A stretch of DNA of 64,000 nucleotides from Streptococcus pacificus (lineage in GTDB: Bacteria > Bacillota > Bacilli > Lactobacillales > Streptococcaceae). A program made the translations under genes and the position numbers. The notes beneath the pieces were generated by a model, which saw only the letters and a list, made by a program, of their open reading frames with translations, was not told where the DNA came from and did no database searches. Positions 17,316 through 27,099 of the stretch are shown piece after piece; the first letter of the stretch is position 1, and the number at the start of each line of letters is the position of its first letter. The DNA lies in NCBI RefSeq assembly GCF_016481305.1, contig NZ_JAENBO010000001.1, positions 248,001 to 312,000 of the forward strand, written 5' to 3'.

Positions 17316-18995
17316 ATGGTTGACTCAACAACCAATCATTATGGGGCTGATCTTGTGGTAGATAGTCTCATCAATCATAAAGTTAAATATGTTTTTGGTA
17401 TTCCAGGAGCAAAAATTGATAAGGTTTTTGATACCTTAGAAGACAAGGGACCACAGTTAATTGTGTCTCGTCATGAGCAAAATGCTGCTTTTATGGCACA
17501 AGGAATTGGTCGTATTACTGGGGAGCCTGGCGTTGTTATTGCTACTAGTGGCCCTGGGATTTCTAACCTAGCAACTGGACTTGTAACAGCGACTGCTGAA
17601 GGAGATCCTGTCTTAGCTATTGGTGGTCAGGTTAAACGGGCAGACCTATTAAAGCGTGCTCATCAATCAATGGATAATGTTGCCATGCTTAGTCCGATTA
17701 CAAAATATTCTGCTGAAATTCATGATGGTAACACGATTTCTGAAACAATTGCTAATGCTTATCGTCGTGCAAAATCAGGAAAACCAGGAGCTAGCTTCAT
17801 TTCAATCCCTCAAGATGTTAACGATGCAAAAGTTTCTGTCAAAGCAATAAAACCTTTAACTGATCCAAAGCTTGGTACAGCATCCGTTAATGATATTAAT
17901 TACTTGGCCCAAGCCATCAAAAATTCAGTTCTTCCTGTCTTATTACTAGGAAATGGTGCATCACATGAAAAGGTAACAAAAGCCATTCGTCAACTTTTAG
18001 AAGCGGTTAAATTACCAGTTGTTGAAACCTTTCAAGGAGCTGGAATTGTATCGAGAGAATTAGAAGAAGAAAGCTTTTTTGGCCGTGTTGGTTTGTTTAG
18101 AAATCAGCCTGGTGACATGCTTTTGAAAAAAGCTGACCTTGTTATTGCAATAGGTTATGACCCTATTGAGTATGAAGCAAGAAACTGGAATGCAGAAATT
18201 TCTGCACGTACAATTGTTATTGATGTGGTGCCTGCTGAAATCGATACTTATTTCCAACCCGAGCGTGAATTGATTGGTGATATTGCAGATACCATTGATT
18301 TACTTCTACCAGCCATCAAAGGCTATGCTCTTTCTGAGGGTTCAATAGAATACCTACAAAATCTCAAAAAAAATATGTCTGGTGATGTTAAGTTTGATCG
18401 TCACAGTAAAAAAGGTCTTGTTCACCCACTTGATGTGATTGATAGTTTACAAAATCAAGTCACTGATGATATGACTGTGACGGTTGATGTGGGAAGTCAC
18501 TATATTTGGATGGCTCGCTACTTTAAATCTTATGAAGCACGTCACCTGCTCTTTTCAAATGGGATGCAAACACTTGGTGTAGCGTTACCATGGGCAATTT
18601 CTGCAGCACTGGTAAGACCAAATACTACCATTATTTCTGTTTCTGGTGATGGCGGTTTCTTATTCTCTGCACAGGAATTAGAGGTTGCTTCACGTCTTCA
18701 TTTACCTATTGTTCACATTATCTGGAATGATGGTAGGTATAACATGGTTGAATTCCAAGAGGAAATGAAATATGGTCGTTCATCTGGTGTTCAACTAGGA
18801 AATGTTGATTTTGTAAAATATGCTGAAAGCTTTGGTGCTAAAGGTTACCGAGTTGACAGCAAGGAAAGTTTTGATGATACTTTGAAAAAAGCGATTAGTG
18901 AAGCAAAATCAGGACCTGTTTTAATCGATATTCCAATTGATTATAAAGATAATATTAAACTTGGAGAAACAATCTTACCTGACGAATTTTATTAA
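17316..18995 (+). CDS. alsS: Catabolic acetolactate synthase
   Basis: A 559-residue thiamine diphosphate enzyme that condenses two pyruvates into 2-acetolactate. The ThDP-activating Glu is E54 in [13 protein letters not shown]. The ThDP/Mg motif starts at [16 protein letters not shown] (from residue 443) and ends at NDGRYN. The FAD-dependent anabolic type is unlikely: no regulatory subunit follows, and aldC lies 10 bp downstream, so the product goes to acetoin. The cre-like upstream site fits overflow metabolism. The open frame and SD (AAAAGAGGTG) agree on ATG 17316. Confidence 0.95.
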   Translation: MVDSTTNHYGADLVVDSLINHKVKYVFGIPGAKIDKVFDTLEDKGPQLIVSRHEQNAAFMAQGIGRITGEPGVVIATSGPGISNLATGLVTATAEGDPVLAIGGQVKRADLLKRAHQSMDNVAMLSPITKYSAEIHDGNTISETIANAYRRAKSGKPGASFISIPQDVNDAKVSVKAIKPLTDPKLGTASVNDINYLAQAIKNSVLPVLLLGNGASHEKVTKAIRQLLEAVKLPVVETFQGAGIVSRELEEESFFGRVGLFRNQPGDMLLKKADLVIAIGYDPIEYEARNWNAEISARTIVIDVVPAEIDTYFQPERELIGDIADTIDLLLPAIKGYALSEGSIEYLQNLKKNMSGDVKFDRHSKKGLVHPLDVIDSLQNQVTDDMTVTVDVGSHYIWMARYFKSYEARHLLFSNGMQTLGVALPWAISAALVRPNTTIISVSGDGGFLFSAQELEVASRLHLPIVHIIWNDGRYNMVEFQEEMKYGRSSGVQLGNVDFVKYAESFGAKGYRVDSKESFDDTLKKAISEAKSGPVLIDIPIDYKDNIKLGETILPDEFY

Positions 18996-19005
18996 GGAGG
19001 AAAAG

Positions 19006-19725
19006 ATGATGGCAAAAACAATTTTATTTCAACACAACACTTTAGCTTCTTTGATGGCAGGGATATACGAAGGAACGATGTCAGTTGAAGAGTTGTTAAA
19101 GCATGGTAACTTTGGTGTTGGAACCGTTGATAGTGTTGACGGTGAATTGATTGTTCTTGATGGAAAAGTTTATCAGGCTACAGGAACAAACGATGAGTTT
19201 AAGGTGAAAGAAGTACCAAGCCATGTTTTAGTGCCATATGCTGCTGTTGTCCATCATACTACAACAAAGTCATGGAAAGAAGACAACCCTATTGATTCAG
19301 AAAATCTCAAAAAGACCATTGAGGAAAAACTTGATAGTCACAATCTTTTCTACTCAGTTAAAATCAAGGGTACATTTTCCAAAATGCATGTACGAATGAT
19401 TCCAAAATCAAAGACAGGGGAACGATTTGCTGAAGTTGCTAAGAACCAACCAGAGTTTACGCAGGAAAATATCTCAGGAACCTTAATAGGTATCTGGACG
19501 CCAGAACTCTTCCACGGTGTTAGTGTCGCAGGTTTTCACCTTCACTTTCTAGCAGATGATTTACACTTTGGTGGTCATGTTATGGATTTTGTTATGCAAG
19601 ATGGCAATATTGAAATAGGTCGCATCGATCAGCTAGAACAGAATTTCCCAGTGGATAATAAAACTTTTTTAGAAAAATCCTTTGATGTGCTTGCTCTTAG
19701 AAGTGATATAGAAGCTTCGGAATAA
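19006..19725 (+). CDS. aldC: Alpha-acetolactate decarboxylase
   Basis: A 239-residue enzyme converting acetolactate to acetoin. The zinc-binding region AGFHLHFLADDLHFGGHV is present, with the HxH pair and downstream His expected for the family. The frame is open upstream to 18937 inside alsS, but the start is ATG 19006 (or ATG 19009), which follows a strong AAGGAGG. It is coupled to alsS. The pair disposes of pyruvate, limits acidification and regenerates no NADH. A terminator follows. Confidence 0.95.
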   Translation: MMAKTILFQHNTLASLMAGIYEGTMSVEELLKHGNFGVGTVDSVDGELIVLDGKVYQATGTNDEFKVKEVPSHVLVPYAAVVHHTTTKSWKEDNPIDSENLKKTIEEKLDSHNLFYSVKIKGTFSKMHVRMIPKSKTGERFAEVAKNQPEFTQENISGTLIGIWTPELFHGVSVAGFHLHFLADDLHFGGHVMDFVMQDGNIEIGRIDQLEQNFPVDNKTFLEKSFDVLALRSDIEASE

Positions 19726-19741
19726 TTAAATATTAAATATC

Positions 19742-19770
19742 AAATCCTATTAAGATAATAGGATTTTTTT
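19742..19770 (+). terminator. Terminator after alsS-aldC
   Basis: Stem AAATCCTATT / AATAGGATTT followed by a run of T residues, 17 bp after aldC. Confidence 0.9.
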
Positions 19771-19853
19771 GTTACTCAATATGATAATCATTCAATACAA
19801 TCAGAAAAAAACGATGCATTATTTTCCACTGTGATAAGGAAATAGTTGGTTTT

Positions 19854-19890
19854 TGAAAGGGTTTACAACGATGGCTATATTTTTTATAAT
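19854..19890 (+). promoter_or_regulatory. Beta-glucoside locus promoter overlapped by a cre-like site
   Basis: A -35 TTTACA (19862-19867), 17-bp spacer and -10 TATAAT (19885-19890) lie about 45 bp before the GH1 gene. TGAAAGGGTTTACA (19854-19867, one mismatch to the cre consensus) overlaps the -35, a classic repressing position for CcpA. Confidence 0.7.
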
Positions 19891-19940
19891 GCCAGTAGAG
19901 AGGATGTCGCACTTAACGTAATAAAAAGAAAGGAATTAAG

Positions 19941-21344
19941 ATGACTGAAACAAGTAAAAAAGAATATGTTTTTCCAAAAGGCTTTTTGTGGGGGAGCTCT
20001 ACCTCAGGCCCACAAAGTGAAGGCAGTGTAGCTGGTGATGGTAAAGGAATGAATAACTGGGATTACTGGTATAGTATTGCACCAGAAAAATTCCACAATG
20101 GCATTGGCCCAGAAAAAACATCCACCTTCTATACCAACTATAAAACAGATATCGAATTGCTGAAAAAAACGGGTCATAATGTATTTCGACCCTCTATTCA
20201 GTGGTCAAGATTATTTCCAAACGGTACTGGTGATGTCAATCCTGGAGCTATTATTTTTTATCGAGATGTGTTTCAGCGGATTATAAATGCCGGTGTTAAA
20301 CCTATTGTTAATCTGTATCATTTTGATTTACCTTATGCTCTTCAAGAAAAAGGAGGTTGGGAAAACAAGGAAACGGTCTGGGCTTATGAACAATACGCTA
20401 GAACCTGTTTTGATGCTTTTGGTGATCTTGTTGATACTTGGATAACTTTCAACGAACCCATCGTTCCCGTTGAATGTGGTTATCTTGGAGAACTTCATTA
20501 CCCTTGTAAAGTAGATGCCAAAGCAGCAGTACAAGTGGCTTATAACACACAATTAGCAAGTGCCCTAGCTATAAAAGCTTGTCATGAGTTGAATCCTTCT
20601 CATAAAATAAGTATTGTTTTAAATCTGACACCAGCCTACCCAAGAAGTCAATCAAAAGAAGATGTCGATGCAGCCCGCATTGCTGGTTTATTCCAAACCA
20701 AGAGTTTCCTTGACCCATCAGTACTTGGTGTTTACCCTCAAGAACTGGTTGATATCATTAAAAAACATGGGTTAATCCCTGATTATACTAGTGAAGAGTT
20801 AGCAATTATCAAAGAAAATACCGTTGACTTTTTAGGAGTTAATTATTATCAGCCTTTACGCGTCAAAGCACCTAAACAAACACCTAAGCCAACCCAACCT
20901 TTTATGCCTAGTTACTATTTTGAGCACTACGACATGCCAGGAAAAAAAATCAATCCTCATCGTGGTTGGGAAATTTATGAGCAGGGGCTTTATGACATTG
21001 CAATGAACATCAAAGAAGAATATGGCAATATTGAGTGGCTTGTCACTGAAAACGGTATGGGGGTAGAAGGCGAAGAAAAATTTAAAGTAGATGGTATCAT
21101 CCAGGATGACTATCGTATTGACTTCATCAAAGATCATTTGATTGAACTTCACCGTGCCATTTCAGATGGTGCCAACTGTAAAGGTTATATGCTTTGGACA
21201 TTCATTGATTGTTGGTCATGGTTAAACGCCTATAAGAATCGGTATGGTTTAGTTGAACTCAATTTAGAAACACAAGAACGCATTATTAAAAAATCAGGAT
21301 ACTGGTTTAAAGAGTTAAGTTTAACCAACCGTTTTACCAGATAG
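19941..21344 (+). CDS. GH1 glycosidase, probable 6-phospho-beta-glucosidase
   Basis: A 467-residue family GH1 enzyme. The N-terminal PKGFLWGSSTSGPQSEG is the GH1 start signature. The acid/base Glu is E172 in TFNEP and the nucleophile is E370 in VTENGMGV. A Lac-family PTS is encoded in the same gene cluster, so the likely substrates are phosphorylated beta-glucosides such as cellobiose-6-phosphate. Phospho specificity cannot be proved by eye. SD AAAGGAATTA precedes ATG. The MupG-family gene begins 16 bp later. Confidence 0.88.
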   Translation: MTETSKKEYVFPKGFLWGSSTSGPQSEGSVAGDGKGMNNWDYWYSIAPEKFHNGIGPEKTSTFYTNYKTDIELLKKTGHNVFRPSIQWSRLFPNGTGDVNPGAIIFYRDVFQRIINAGVKPIVNLYHFDLPYALQEKGGWENKETVWAYEQYARTCFDAFGDLVDTWITFNEPIVPVECGYLGELHYPCKVDAKAAVQVAYNTQLASALAIKACHELNPSHKISIVLNLTPAYPRSQSKEDVDAARIAGLFQTKSFLDPSVLGVYPQELVDIIKKHGLIPDYTSEELAIIKENTVDFLGVNYYQPLRVKAPKQTPKPTQPFMPSYYFEHYDMPGKKINPHRGWEIYEQGLYDIAMNIKEEYGNIEWLVTENGMGVEGEEKFKVDGIIQDDYRIDFIKDHLIELHRAISDGANCKGYMLWTFIDCWSWLNAYKNRYGLVELNLETQERIIKKSGYWFKELSLTNRFTR

Positions 21345-21360
21345 AAAAAGAAGGTGTCTT

Positions 21361-22455
21361 ATGCCACAACTAGGTTTTTCACTTTACCCAGAAACTCATT
21401 CGATCAAAGAAATCTATGATTATATCGACTTGCTTTATCGCTATGGTGCTAAGAGACTCTTTATGAGTTGGCTACAAAATGCTGACAATCAAAAAGAGAC
21501 GTTTAAAAATTATCAAAAAATAATTCACTACGCTAATGAGCGCGATATAAGTGTTGTCTTAGATATTAGTCCACAAGTTATCAAAAATAGTGGTTGGGAA
21601 AATCAACTGCTTACGATTGCTTATCAACTTGGGCTTTCTGGTTTACGTCTCGATGAAGCACTCCCTTTAGAGGAAATTGTGACACTTACTCATAATCCTT
21701 ACGATATTAAGATTGAACTAAATATGAGTACAGACAAGACCTTGTTGACTGAATTATTAGCAAAAAAAGCCAATTTGTCCAATATCATTGCTTGTCACAA
21801 TTTTTACCCACATGAATTTACAGGCTTATCTTTAGATTATTTTATCGAAATGACACAGTTTTATAAGTCTCATGGGATAAAAACAGCTGCCTTTGTGTCA
21901 GCCCAATCAGCAGATGAAGGGCCTTGGCCCTTGTCAGAAGGGCTTCCAACCTTAGAAAAGGATCGTCATTTGCCAATACGTTCGCAGATAAAATTTATGA
22001 AGGCAACAGGATTGATTGATGATATTATTATCGCTAACCAGTTTATTTCTGAAGCTGAACTAGAAACCTGTGTCGCTATTTTGAAAGAGGAGCATTTAAC
22101 ACTTGATATTATCCCACTTGTTTCTCTAACAGCTGTTGAAAAAGCTATTCTTGAATTCCCTCACTATTATCGGGGTGATCTATCTGACTATGTGATTCGC
22201 TCTACCCAACCTCGGATAAACTTTCAAAAAGAGACCATCGTAGCGAGAACACAAGACAGACATGTTAAACGTGGAAGCATTATTATTGATAATGATCTTT
22301 ATATGCGTTATAAGGGAGAGTTGCAAATTGCTTTGAGGCCATTTACGATTAGTGAAAAAGCAAATCTTGTTGCTCAAATTACACCTGAAGATAATGTGTT
22401 ATTGTCTTATTTAAAACCTTGGCAAGATTTTCGTCTACATTTACTGTCTGATTAA
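21361..22455 (+). CDS. MupG-family (DUF871) TIM-barrel protein
   Basis: A 364-residue protein of the family whose characterised S. aureus member, MupG, is a 6-phospho-N-acetylmuramidase. Visible are LGFSLYPETHSIKEIYDYI at the N-terminus, GLRLDEALP, IACHNFYPHEFTGLS (about residues 142-156), and a C-terminal cyclophilin-like part with RGSIIIDNDLYMRYKGELQI. Neighbours are a GH1 enzyme upstream and a LicR-type regulator plus Lac-type PTS downstream, with no murQ or murP. It may act on a phosphorylated disaccharide delivered by that PTS. The exact substrate is unknown. Confidence 0.82.
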   Translation: MPQLGFSLYPETHSIKEIYDYIDLLYRYGAKRLFMSWLQNADNQKETFKNYQKIIHYANERDISVVLDISPQVIKNSGWENQLLTIAYQLGLSGLRLDEALPLEEIVTLTHNPYDIKIELNMSTDKTLLTELLAKKANLSNIIACHNFYPHEFTGLSLDYFIEMTQFYKSHGIKTAAFVSAQSADEGPWPLSEGLPTLEKDRHLPIRSQIKFMKATGLIDDIIIANQFISEAELETCVAILKEEHLTLDIIPLVSLTAVEKAILEFPHYYRGDLSDYVIRSTQPRINFQKETIVARTQDRHVKRGSIIIDNDLYMRYKGELQIALRPFTISEKANLVAQITPEDNVLLSYLKPWQDFRLHLLSD

Positions 22456-22527
22456 GGAAAATTTCTCTATCGATAAGGAAAAAAGAAAATCCCTTTCTAA
22501 GTTAAATTTTGATAAAATAGACTTATA

Positions 22528-22541
22528 AGAAACCGCTTACT
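22528..22541 (+). promoter_or_regulatory. cre-like site before the PTS regulator gene
   Basis: AGAAACCGCTTACT matches 12 of 14 cre positions and lies just downstream of an AT-rich promoter-like stretch (TTGATAAAATAGAC). Placed there it would block transcription of the licR-type gene and the PTS genes after it. Confidence 0.5.
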
Positions 22542-22565
22542 TTATTGAGATTAAGGGAGATGGAG

Positions 22566-24560
22566 ATGTTATCAAAAAAAGAAATTGCTCTAATGAGTGT
22601 TTTATTACAACAAAAAAATTCCTATGTCTCAAGTAAAGCTTTGGCAGAGGAAATTAAAACGAGTGACCGGACTGCTAGAAAATATCTTAATCAGTTGGCT
22701 CAATCTATCAAAAACCAAGGCGCAACCATCACATCAAAACAAGGACAGGGATACCTTTTAACCATTGAGAGACCAATTGAATTTGAAGTATTTTGGCAGG
22801 AAGTCTTAGCATCGAAAAAAAAGATGACAGATATCACACAAGTTGAAGAAGCTGATGATAGACAACATTATGTTTTGAATAAATTATTTTTTGAGGACCC
22901 TCAACAATCTTTTCACCAGTTAACGAGTGATTTGTTTGTCAGTAAGACAACCCTCTCAAGTGTTTTAACTGAGATCAAAAAACGCATTAAACCTTATGGG
23001 CTAACATTAGAAACTAGTCACAAAAGTATCTGGGTTAATGGGAAAGAAGAAGCGATTCGCCATTTTATCATGGATTACTTCTTTCTTGACAGTTTTGATG
23101 AGTCGATGTTTGCTGTTGTTGGCGAAACGCTGCTAGATAAAATCAATTTTGCAGAACTAACCATTTTTGTACTAGACGAGTGTCGTGATGCCAACCTACG
23201 TCTATCAGATTTTGTCATTCATAATTTAGTGCTACATATAGCTTTAATGATAAAACGTATTCGCTCTGGCTACCCACTTGATGTTTTCCCTATTTCTAAA
23301 GAAATTGAAAAATCACTTGAATATGAAGTGGCGACAAGAATTTTAAGGCGCGTGGAAAGTGCGCTAGCCATCACTTTTCCAAAAGAAGAAGCTAATTATA
23401 TCGCTCTTCACCTTAAGGTAAAACACTCAGCCACTAATCTATCAGAATTAAGCACTTCAAAAGATCAACTCGTCAATCATCTTAAAGAAAAATTAAATGA
23501 GATTGCAAAAGCAACAAAGATGCCATTAGATCAAGATTCGAATCTTATTAACGGACTCTTAGCTCATTTTAATCCGCTCTTGATTCGTGTGAAAAATAAA
23601 ATTCAATTAGCTAATCCTTTAATTGACGATGTAAAAGCACATTATCCAGACACTTTTTATCTGACGAAAAAAATCTTTAAAACGATGCCAGAACTTGTCC
23701 AATATGATGTGGGTGATGATGAATGGGCCTATATTGCCCTTCACATCATGGCTGCGATTGAAAGATACTCTAACCGTCACAAACTACAAGTTTTGGTAGT
23801 ATGTGCGACCGGTTATGGTAGTGCCATGATGCTAAAAAATCGTCTTGAAAAAGAATTTTCAGGCAGTATTAAAATCGCTGATGTGGTTAGCTATTATGAG
23901 ATTAATGAAGAACGACTCGAAAATATTGATTTGATCATTTCTTCCATTAGTTTAAACCATTTACTATTTTTAACACCAATTATTCACGTGAGTGTTCTTT
24001 TAACGAAGGATGATGTTAATCAAATTCGTCAGTTTATTGGAGAACAATCGCATTTCAAAAATGGTGAGTCCTTAAAATCATCCCATGATCTTAACAAGGC
24101 AAAAGAGATTGCAAGTGCTGTTTTTTCACCAGACAAACTCATCTACTTTAAAGAACCAATCACAAAACAACAAGCTTTAGAACAGCTGGTCAAGCAATTA
24201 AATGAGGCTGTTGAACCAGATTTCGTTCATCAATTTTTAGATCAGATAAGCCTAAGAGAAAGTTACAGTCCATTAGTTTTTGGAGAAAGCTTAGCTTTTC
24301 CTCACCCTGCAATACCAATGACTTATTCAGAACAGATTGTTGTAGGGATTTTAAAACATCCCATTACTTGGGATGATAAACATCAGGCTATTCGATTCAT
24401 CTTTTTACTATCACCATCAAAAGGTAGAAATCACTATTTGAAATTTGTTTCACCAAGTTTAGTAGCCTTTGTTGACGACAAACAACTACAAACGACTCTC
24501 TTAGAAACACCAACTTATGAATCATTAATTAATACATTTGCCCAACTAATTGAGGGCTAA
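22566..24560 (+). CDS. BglG/LicR-type PRD transcriptional regulator with EIIB and EIIA domains
   Basis: A 664-residue PTS-controlled activator: N-terminal HTH domains (VSSKALAEEIKTSDRTARKY); two PRD domains with conserved His (HNLVLHIALMIKRIRSGYP and NYIALHLKV in the first; YIALHIMAAIERYSN in the second); an EIIB-Gat-like domain with VVCATGYGSAMMLKNR; and a C-terminal EIIA Man/Fru-type domain with ESLAFPHPAIPMT carrying the phosphorylatable His. Such LicR-like proteins sense sugar flux through phosphorylation and switch on their PTS operon. ATG 22566 is preferred because AAGGGAG lies 7 bp before it; ATG 22560 is too close to that SD. EIIB follows after 11 bp. Confidence 0.88.
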   Translation: MLSKKEIALMSVLLQQKNSYVSSKALAEEIKTSDRTARKYLNQLAQSIKNQGATITSKQGQGYLLTIERPIEFEVFWQEVLASKKKMTDITQVEEADDRQHYVLNKLFFEDPQQSFHQLTSDLFVSKTTLSSVLTEIKKRIKPYGLTLETSHKSIWVNGKEEAIRHFIMDYFFLDSFDESMFAVVGETLLDKINFAELTIFVLDECRDANLRLSDFVIHNLVLHIALMIKRIRSGYPLDVFPISKEIEKSLEYEVATRILRRVESALAITFPKEEANYIALHLKVKHSATNLSELSTSKDQLVNHLKEKLNEIAKATKMPLDQDSNLINGLLAHFNPLLIRVKNKIQLANPLIDDVKAHYPDTFYLTKKIFKTMPELVQYDVGDDEWAYIALHIMAAIERYSNRHKLQVLVVCATGYGSAMMLKNRLEKEFSGSIKIADVVSYYEINEERLENIDLIISSISLNHLLFLTPIIHVSVLLTKDDVNQIRQFIGEQSHFKNGESLKSSHDLNKAKEIASAVFSPDKLIYFKEPITKQQALEQLVKQLNEAVEPDFVHQFLDQISLRESYSPLVFGESLAFPHPAIPMTYSEQIVVGILKHPITWDDKHQAIRFIFLLSPSKGRNHYLKFVSPSLVAFVDDKQLQTTLLETPTYESLINTFAQLIEG

Positions 24561-24571
24561 AGGAGGAAAAA

Positions 24572-24886
24572 ATGAAAAATATTATGTTAGTATGTAATGC
24601 CGGTATGTCAACAAGTATGCTTGTCACTAAAATGTCTTCAGCTGCCAAAGAAAAAGGAGTTGACGCAGCCATTTGGGCTGTTCCTGTTTCTGAAGTTGAC
24701 AACGAAGTCTCAGGTAAAGACATTGATGCTATTTTAGTAGGGCCACAAGTTAAATTCATGCTTAATGAATACAAAGAAAAATTCGAACCAACTATCAAAG
24801 TGGCTGATATCAATATGGTCGATTACGGTACCATGAATGGTGAGAATGTCTTAAACTTTGCTTTAGAGATGATGGGAGAAGATTAA
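24572..24886 (+). CDS. PTS Lac-family (cellobiose type) EIIB
   Basis: A 104-residue EIIB whose phosphorylated cysteine is C8 in MLVCNAGMSTSMLV, the Lac/cellobiose EIIB P-loop. It passes phosphate from EIIA to the incoming sugar at EIIC. SD AAAGGAGGAAAA precedes ATG. Its last base is the first base of the EIIA start, so the two are coupled. Confidence 0.95.
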   Translation: MKNIMLVCNAGMSTSMLVTKMSSAAKEKGVDAAIWAVPVSEVDNEVSGKDIDAILVGPQVKFMLNEYKEKFEPTIKVADINMVDYGTMNGENVLNFALEMMGED

Positions 24887-25209
24887 TGACAGAACCAGCA
24901 AATCTAGAAGCAGTCATGGGCCTCATCATGCATGGTGGTGATGCCAAAGGAAAAGCCGTTGAAGCCATTCGAAAGGCTAAAGCCGGAGATTTTCTTGAAG
25001 CGCACGACTTAATCAAACAAGCCAATGACGCCTTAAATATCGCACACAGATCACAAACAGATTTGTTAACGCAAGAAGCATCAGGTGATAATGTCGAGCT
25101 GTCTTTATTATTAATTCACGGACAAGACCATTTGATGACGGCTTTAACTTTTATTGACATGGCAAAAGAAGTTATTGCACTTTATGAAAAAATTGATAGT
25201 TCTCACTAA
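24886..25209 (+). CDS. PTS Lac-family EIIA
   Basis: A 107-residue all-helical EIIA of the lactose/cellobiose type. The active His is H78 in LLIHGQDHLMTALTF. The N-terminal EAVMGLIMHGGDAKGKAVEA helix is typical of the trimeric LacA fold. It is translationally coupled to EIIB and followed 9 bp later by the DUF3284 gene. Confidence 0.95.
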   Translation: MTEPANLEAVMGLIMHGGDAKGKAVEAIRKAKAGDFLEAHDLIKQANDALNIAHRSQTDLLTQEASGDNVELSLLLIHGQDHLMTALTFIDMAKEVIALYEKIDSSH

Positions 25210-25218
25210 GGAGTTCAT

Positions 25219-25668
25219 ATGATTGTTAAAAAACAGGGAGATGTTTCTCAAAAAGCCTTATTTGAAGCGATTGTGGCGTCATTAAAAAAAGACTATTATG
25301 AAAGTACGAAAACAGTGTTAGTTGATAGTGATATCAAAGTTGGATTATCTTATATCAAAACTTTTGGTTCGAAAAATCAACACCAAGTTCGCATTACCTT
25401 GGATCGATTTGAGTCACCTAATGTTTATGGTGTTATCTTTAGTTCAAATCGAGGAAAACAACATATTTCATACTTTTTAGAAGAGACCTCACCTCAGTCA
25501 ACCTTAATCACCTATCAGCAAGAAAATGAAATTAATGATATCTTTCAAAAAGCCAATCAATTTCTCATGGAAAAAATCTTGAAAAAAAGCCTAGAGAGGC
25601 AAATTAATGCTCAGTTATCAGGAATGATTAAATATGTTAAAGAAAACAATCAACTAGTAGATCATTAA
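25219..25668 (+). CDS. DUF3284 family protein
   Basis: A 149-residue soluble protein of a family found almost only inside Lac-type PTS operons. Visible are the N-terminal helix, a beta-rich middle (LSYIKTFGSKNQHQVRITLD, YGVIFSSNRGKQHISYFLEE) and a helical C-terminus. It has no known enzymatic motif. SD AAGGAG precedes ATG. Its constant location between EIIA and EIIC suggests a role in transport or regulation, but its function is unknown. Confidence 0.8.
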   Translation: MIVKKQGDVSQKALFEAIVASLKKDYYESTKTVLVDSDIKVGLSYIKTFGSKNQHQVRITLDRFESPNVYGVIFSSNRGKQHISYFLEETSPQSTLITYQQENEINDIFQKANQFLMEKILKKSLERQINAQLSGMIKYVKENNQLVDH

Positions 25669-25724
25669 TACCTGTGTTGCCAAGTAATAAAAAATGTAAA
25701 AATAAAAAAAAGAGGAGATTTGAA

Positions 25725-27098
25725 ATGTCAAATTTATCGACTAAATTTATGGAGATTTCAGGGAAAATCGGATCGCAAAGACATCTAGTGGCTATCCGTG
25801 ATTCCTTTGTTGCAATGATGCCTATCACAATGGCTGGTGCCGTTGCAGTATTATTAAATGTCTTTTTAAGAGACATTCCAACAAACATGGGGATGACAGG
25901 ATTTGTCGAAGCCATGCAACCAATCATCAATATTAATGGTTATGTTTATTTTGGAACCATTGGTATTATGGCACTTGTCTTTTCATTTGCCTTAGGACAT
26001 AATCTAGCTGTTATGAATAAAGTGAATCCTCTAGCAGGTGGTCTTATTTCAATTGCAGCTTTTATTGCAACACTACCTCAATCATTAACCATTACAACTG
26101 CCTTAGAAGGGGTAGACTCATCAGTAGTTAATGCCTTAAAAGATTTGGGTCTAACAATTGTTTCATCAGATGGTGTCTCTTCACTTGAAGTGAGTGAGTG
26201 GGGAGCTATTGCCTTAAAATATGCAGGAGCAACCGGATTATTTACAGCTTTAATTACAGGCTTCATTGCTTCCTTTGTTTATGCAGCTCTTACTAAACGA
26301 AACATTACTATTAAATTACCAGATAGTGTTCCACCAGCAGTAAACAAAGCATTTGTTGCCATTATTCCTGGTGCAGCAGCCATTTATGCCACTTCAATTA
26401 TTGCCTACTTAACGTTTGCTTTATCAGGTTTAGCAATGAGTGATCTTATTTCTGATTATATTCAAAAACCGTTAATGGGTCTGTCACAAGGTCTTGGTTC
26501 TGTTGTTCTTTTAAGTTTCTTAGTTCAACTATTCTGGTTCTTTGGACTTCATGGTCACAATGTTCTTGGTCCTATTTTAGATGGTATCTATATCCCAGCC
26601 CTTAATGAAAACACAGCTGTTTATGAAGCTACACATAGTGTTGCTAATCTTCCTTGGACTTGGACACGTGGCTCATTTGATGCCTTTGCTCAAATGGGAG
26701 GTTCTGGAGTCACATTAGCACTTATTATTGCAATCTTTATCTTCTCAAAACGTGAAGAACACAAAGCAGTTGCTAAACTATCAGCTCCAATGGGACTATT
26801 TAATATCAATGAACCAATTACTTTTGGTATTCCAATGGTTCTAAACCCAATCTTTGCTATTCCATGGTTAATTATTCCACCAATTTGTGTCACTATTGCC
26901 TACTTAGCAACGGCTTCTGGTTTAATTCCTCCAGTCTTTCTAGCAGTTCCATGGATTACACCTCCAGGATTGTATGCTTATCTTGCAACAGGTGGCAATA
27001 TTATGGCAGCCTTAGTATCACTCTTTAATCTATTTGTTGCCTTTCTTATCTGGACACCATTTGTTATCTCAGCAAATAAAGTAAAAGCAGGCGAATAA
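25725..27098 (+). CDS. PTS cellobiose/beta-glucoside EIIC
   Basis: A 457-residue membrane permease of the Lac/cellobiose family with about ten hydrophobic segments. Landmarks: GSQRHLVAIRDSFVAMMPIT near the N-terminus, FWFFGLHGHNVLGPI in the middle, and MGLFNINEPITFGIPMVLNP carrying the conserved Asn-Glu-Pro sugar-binding motif. The frame is open from 25674, but ATG 25725 is used because AGAGGAGATT precedes it. The small membrane ORF starts 1 bp after the stop. Confidence 0.94.
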   Translation: MSNLSTKFMEISGKIGSQRHLVAIRDSFVAMMPITMAGAVAVLLNVFLRDIPTNMGMTGFVEAMQPIININGYVYFGTIGIMALVFSFALGHNLAVMNKVNPLAGGLISIAAFIATLPQSLTITTALEGVDSSVVNALKDLGLTIVSSDGVSSLEVSEWGAIALKYAGATGLFTALITGFIASFVYAALTKRNITIKLPDSVPPAVNKAFVAIIPGAAAIYATSIIAYLTFALSGLAMSDLISDYIQKPLMGLSQGLGSVVLLSFLVQLFWFFGLHGHNVLGPILDGIYIPALNENTAVYEATHSVANLPWTWTRGSFDAFAQMGGSGVTLALIIAIFIFSKREEHKAVAKLSAPMGLFNINEPITFGIPMVLNPIFAIPWLIIPPICVTIAYLATASGLIPPVFLAVPWITPPGLYAYLATGGNIMAALVSLFNLFVAFLIWTPFVISANKVKAGE

Positions 27099-27099
27099 A

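Noticed and set aside
18937-19005. Longer aldC start inside alsS
   Set aside because: A strong AAGGAGG directly precedes ATG 19006/19009, and the family N-terminus begins there.
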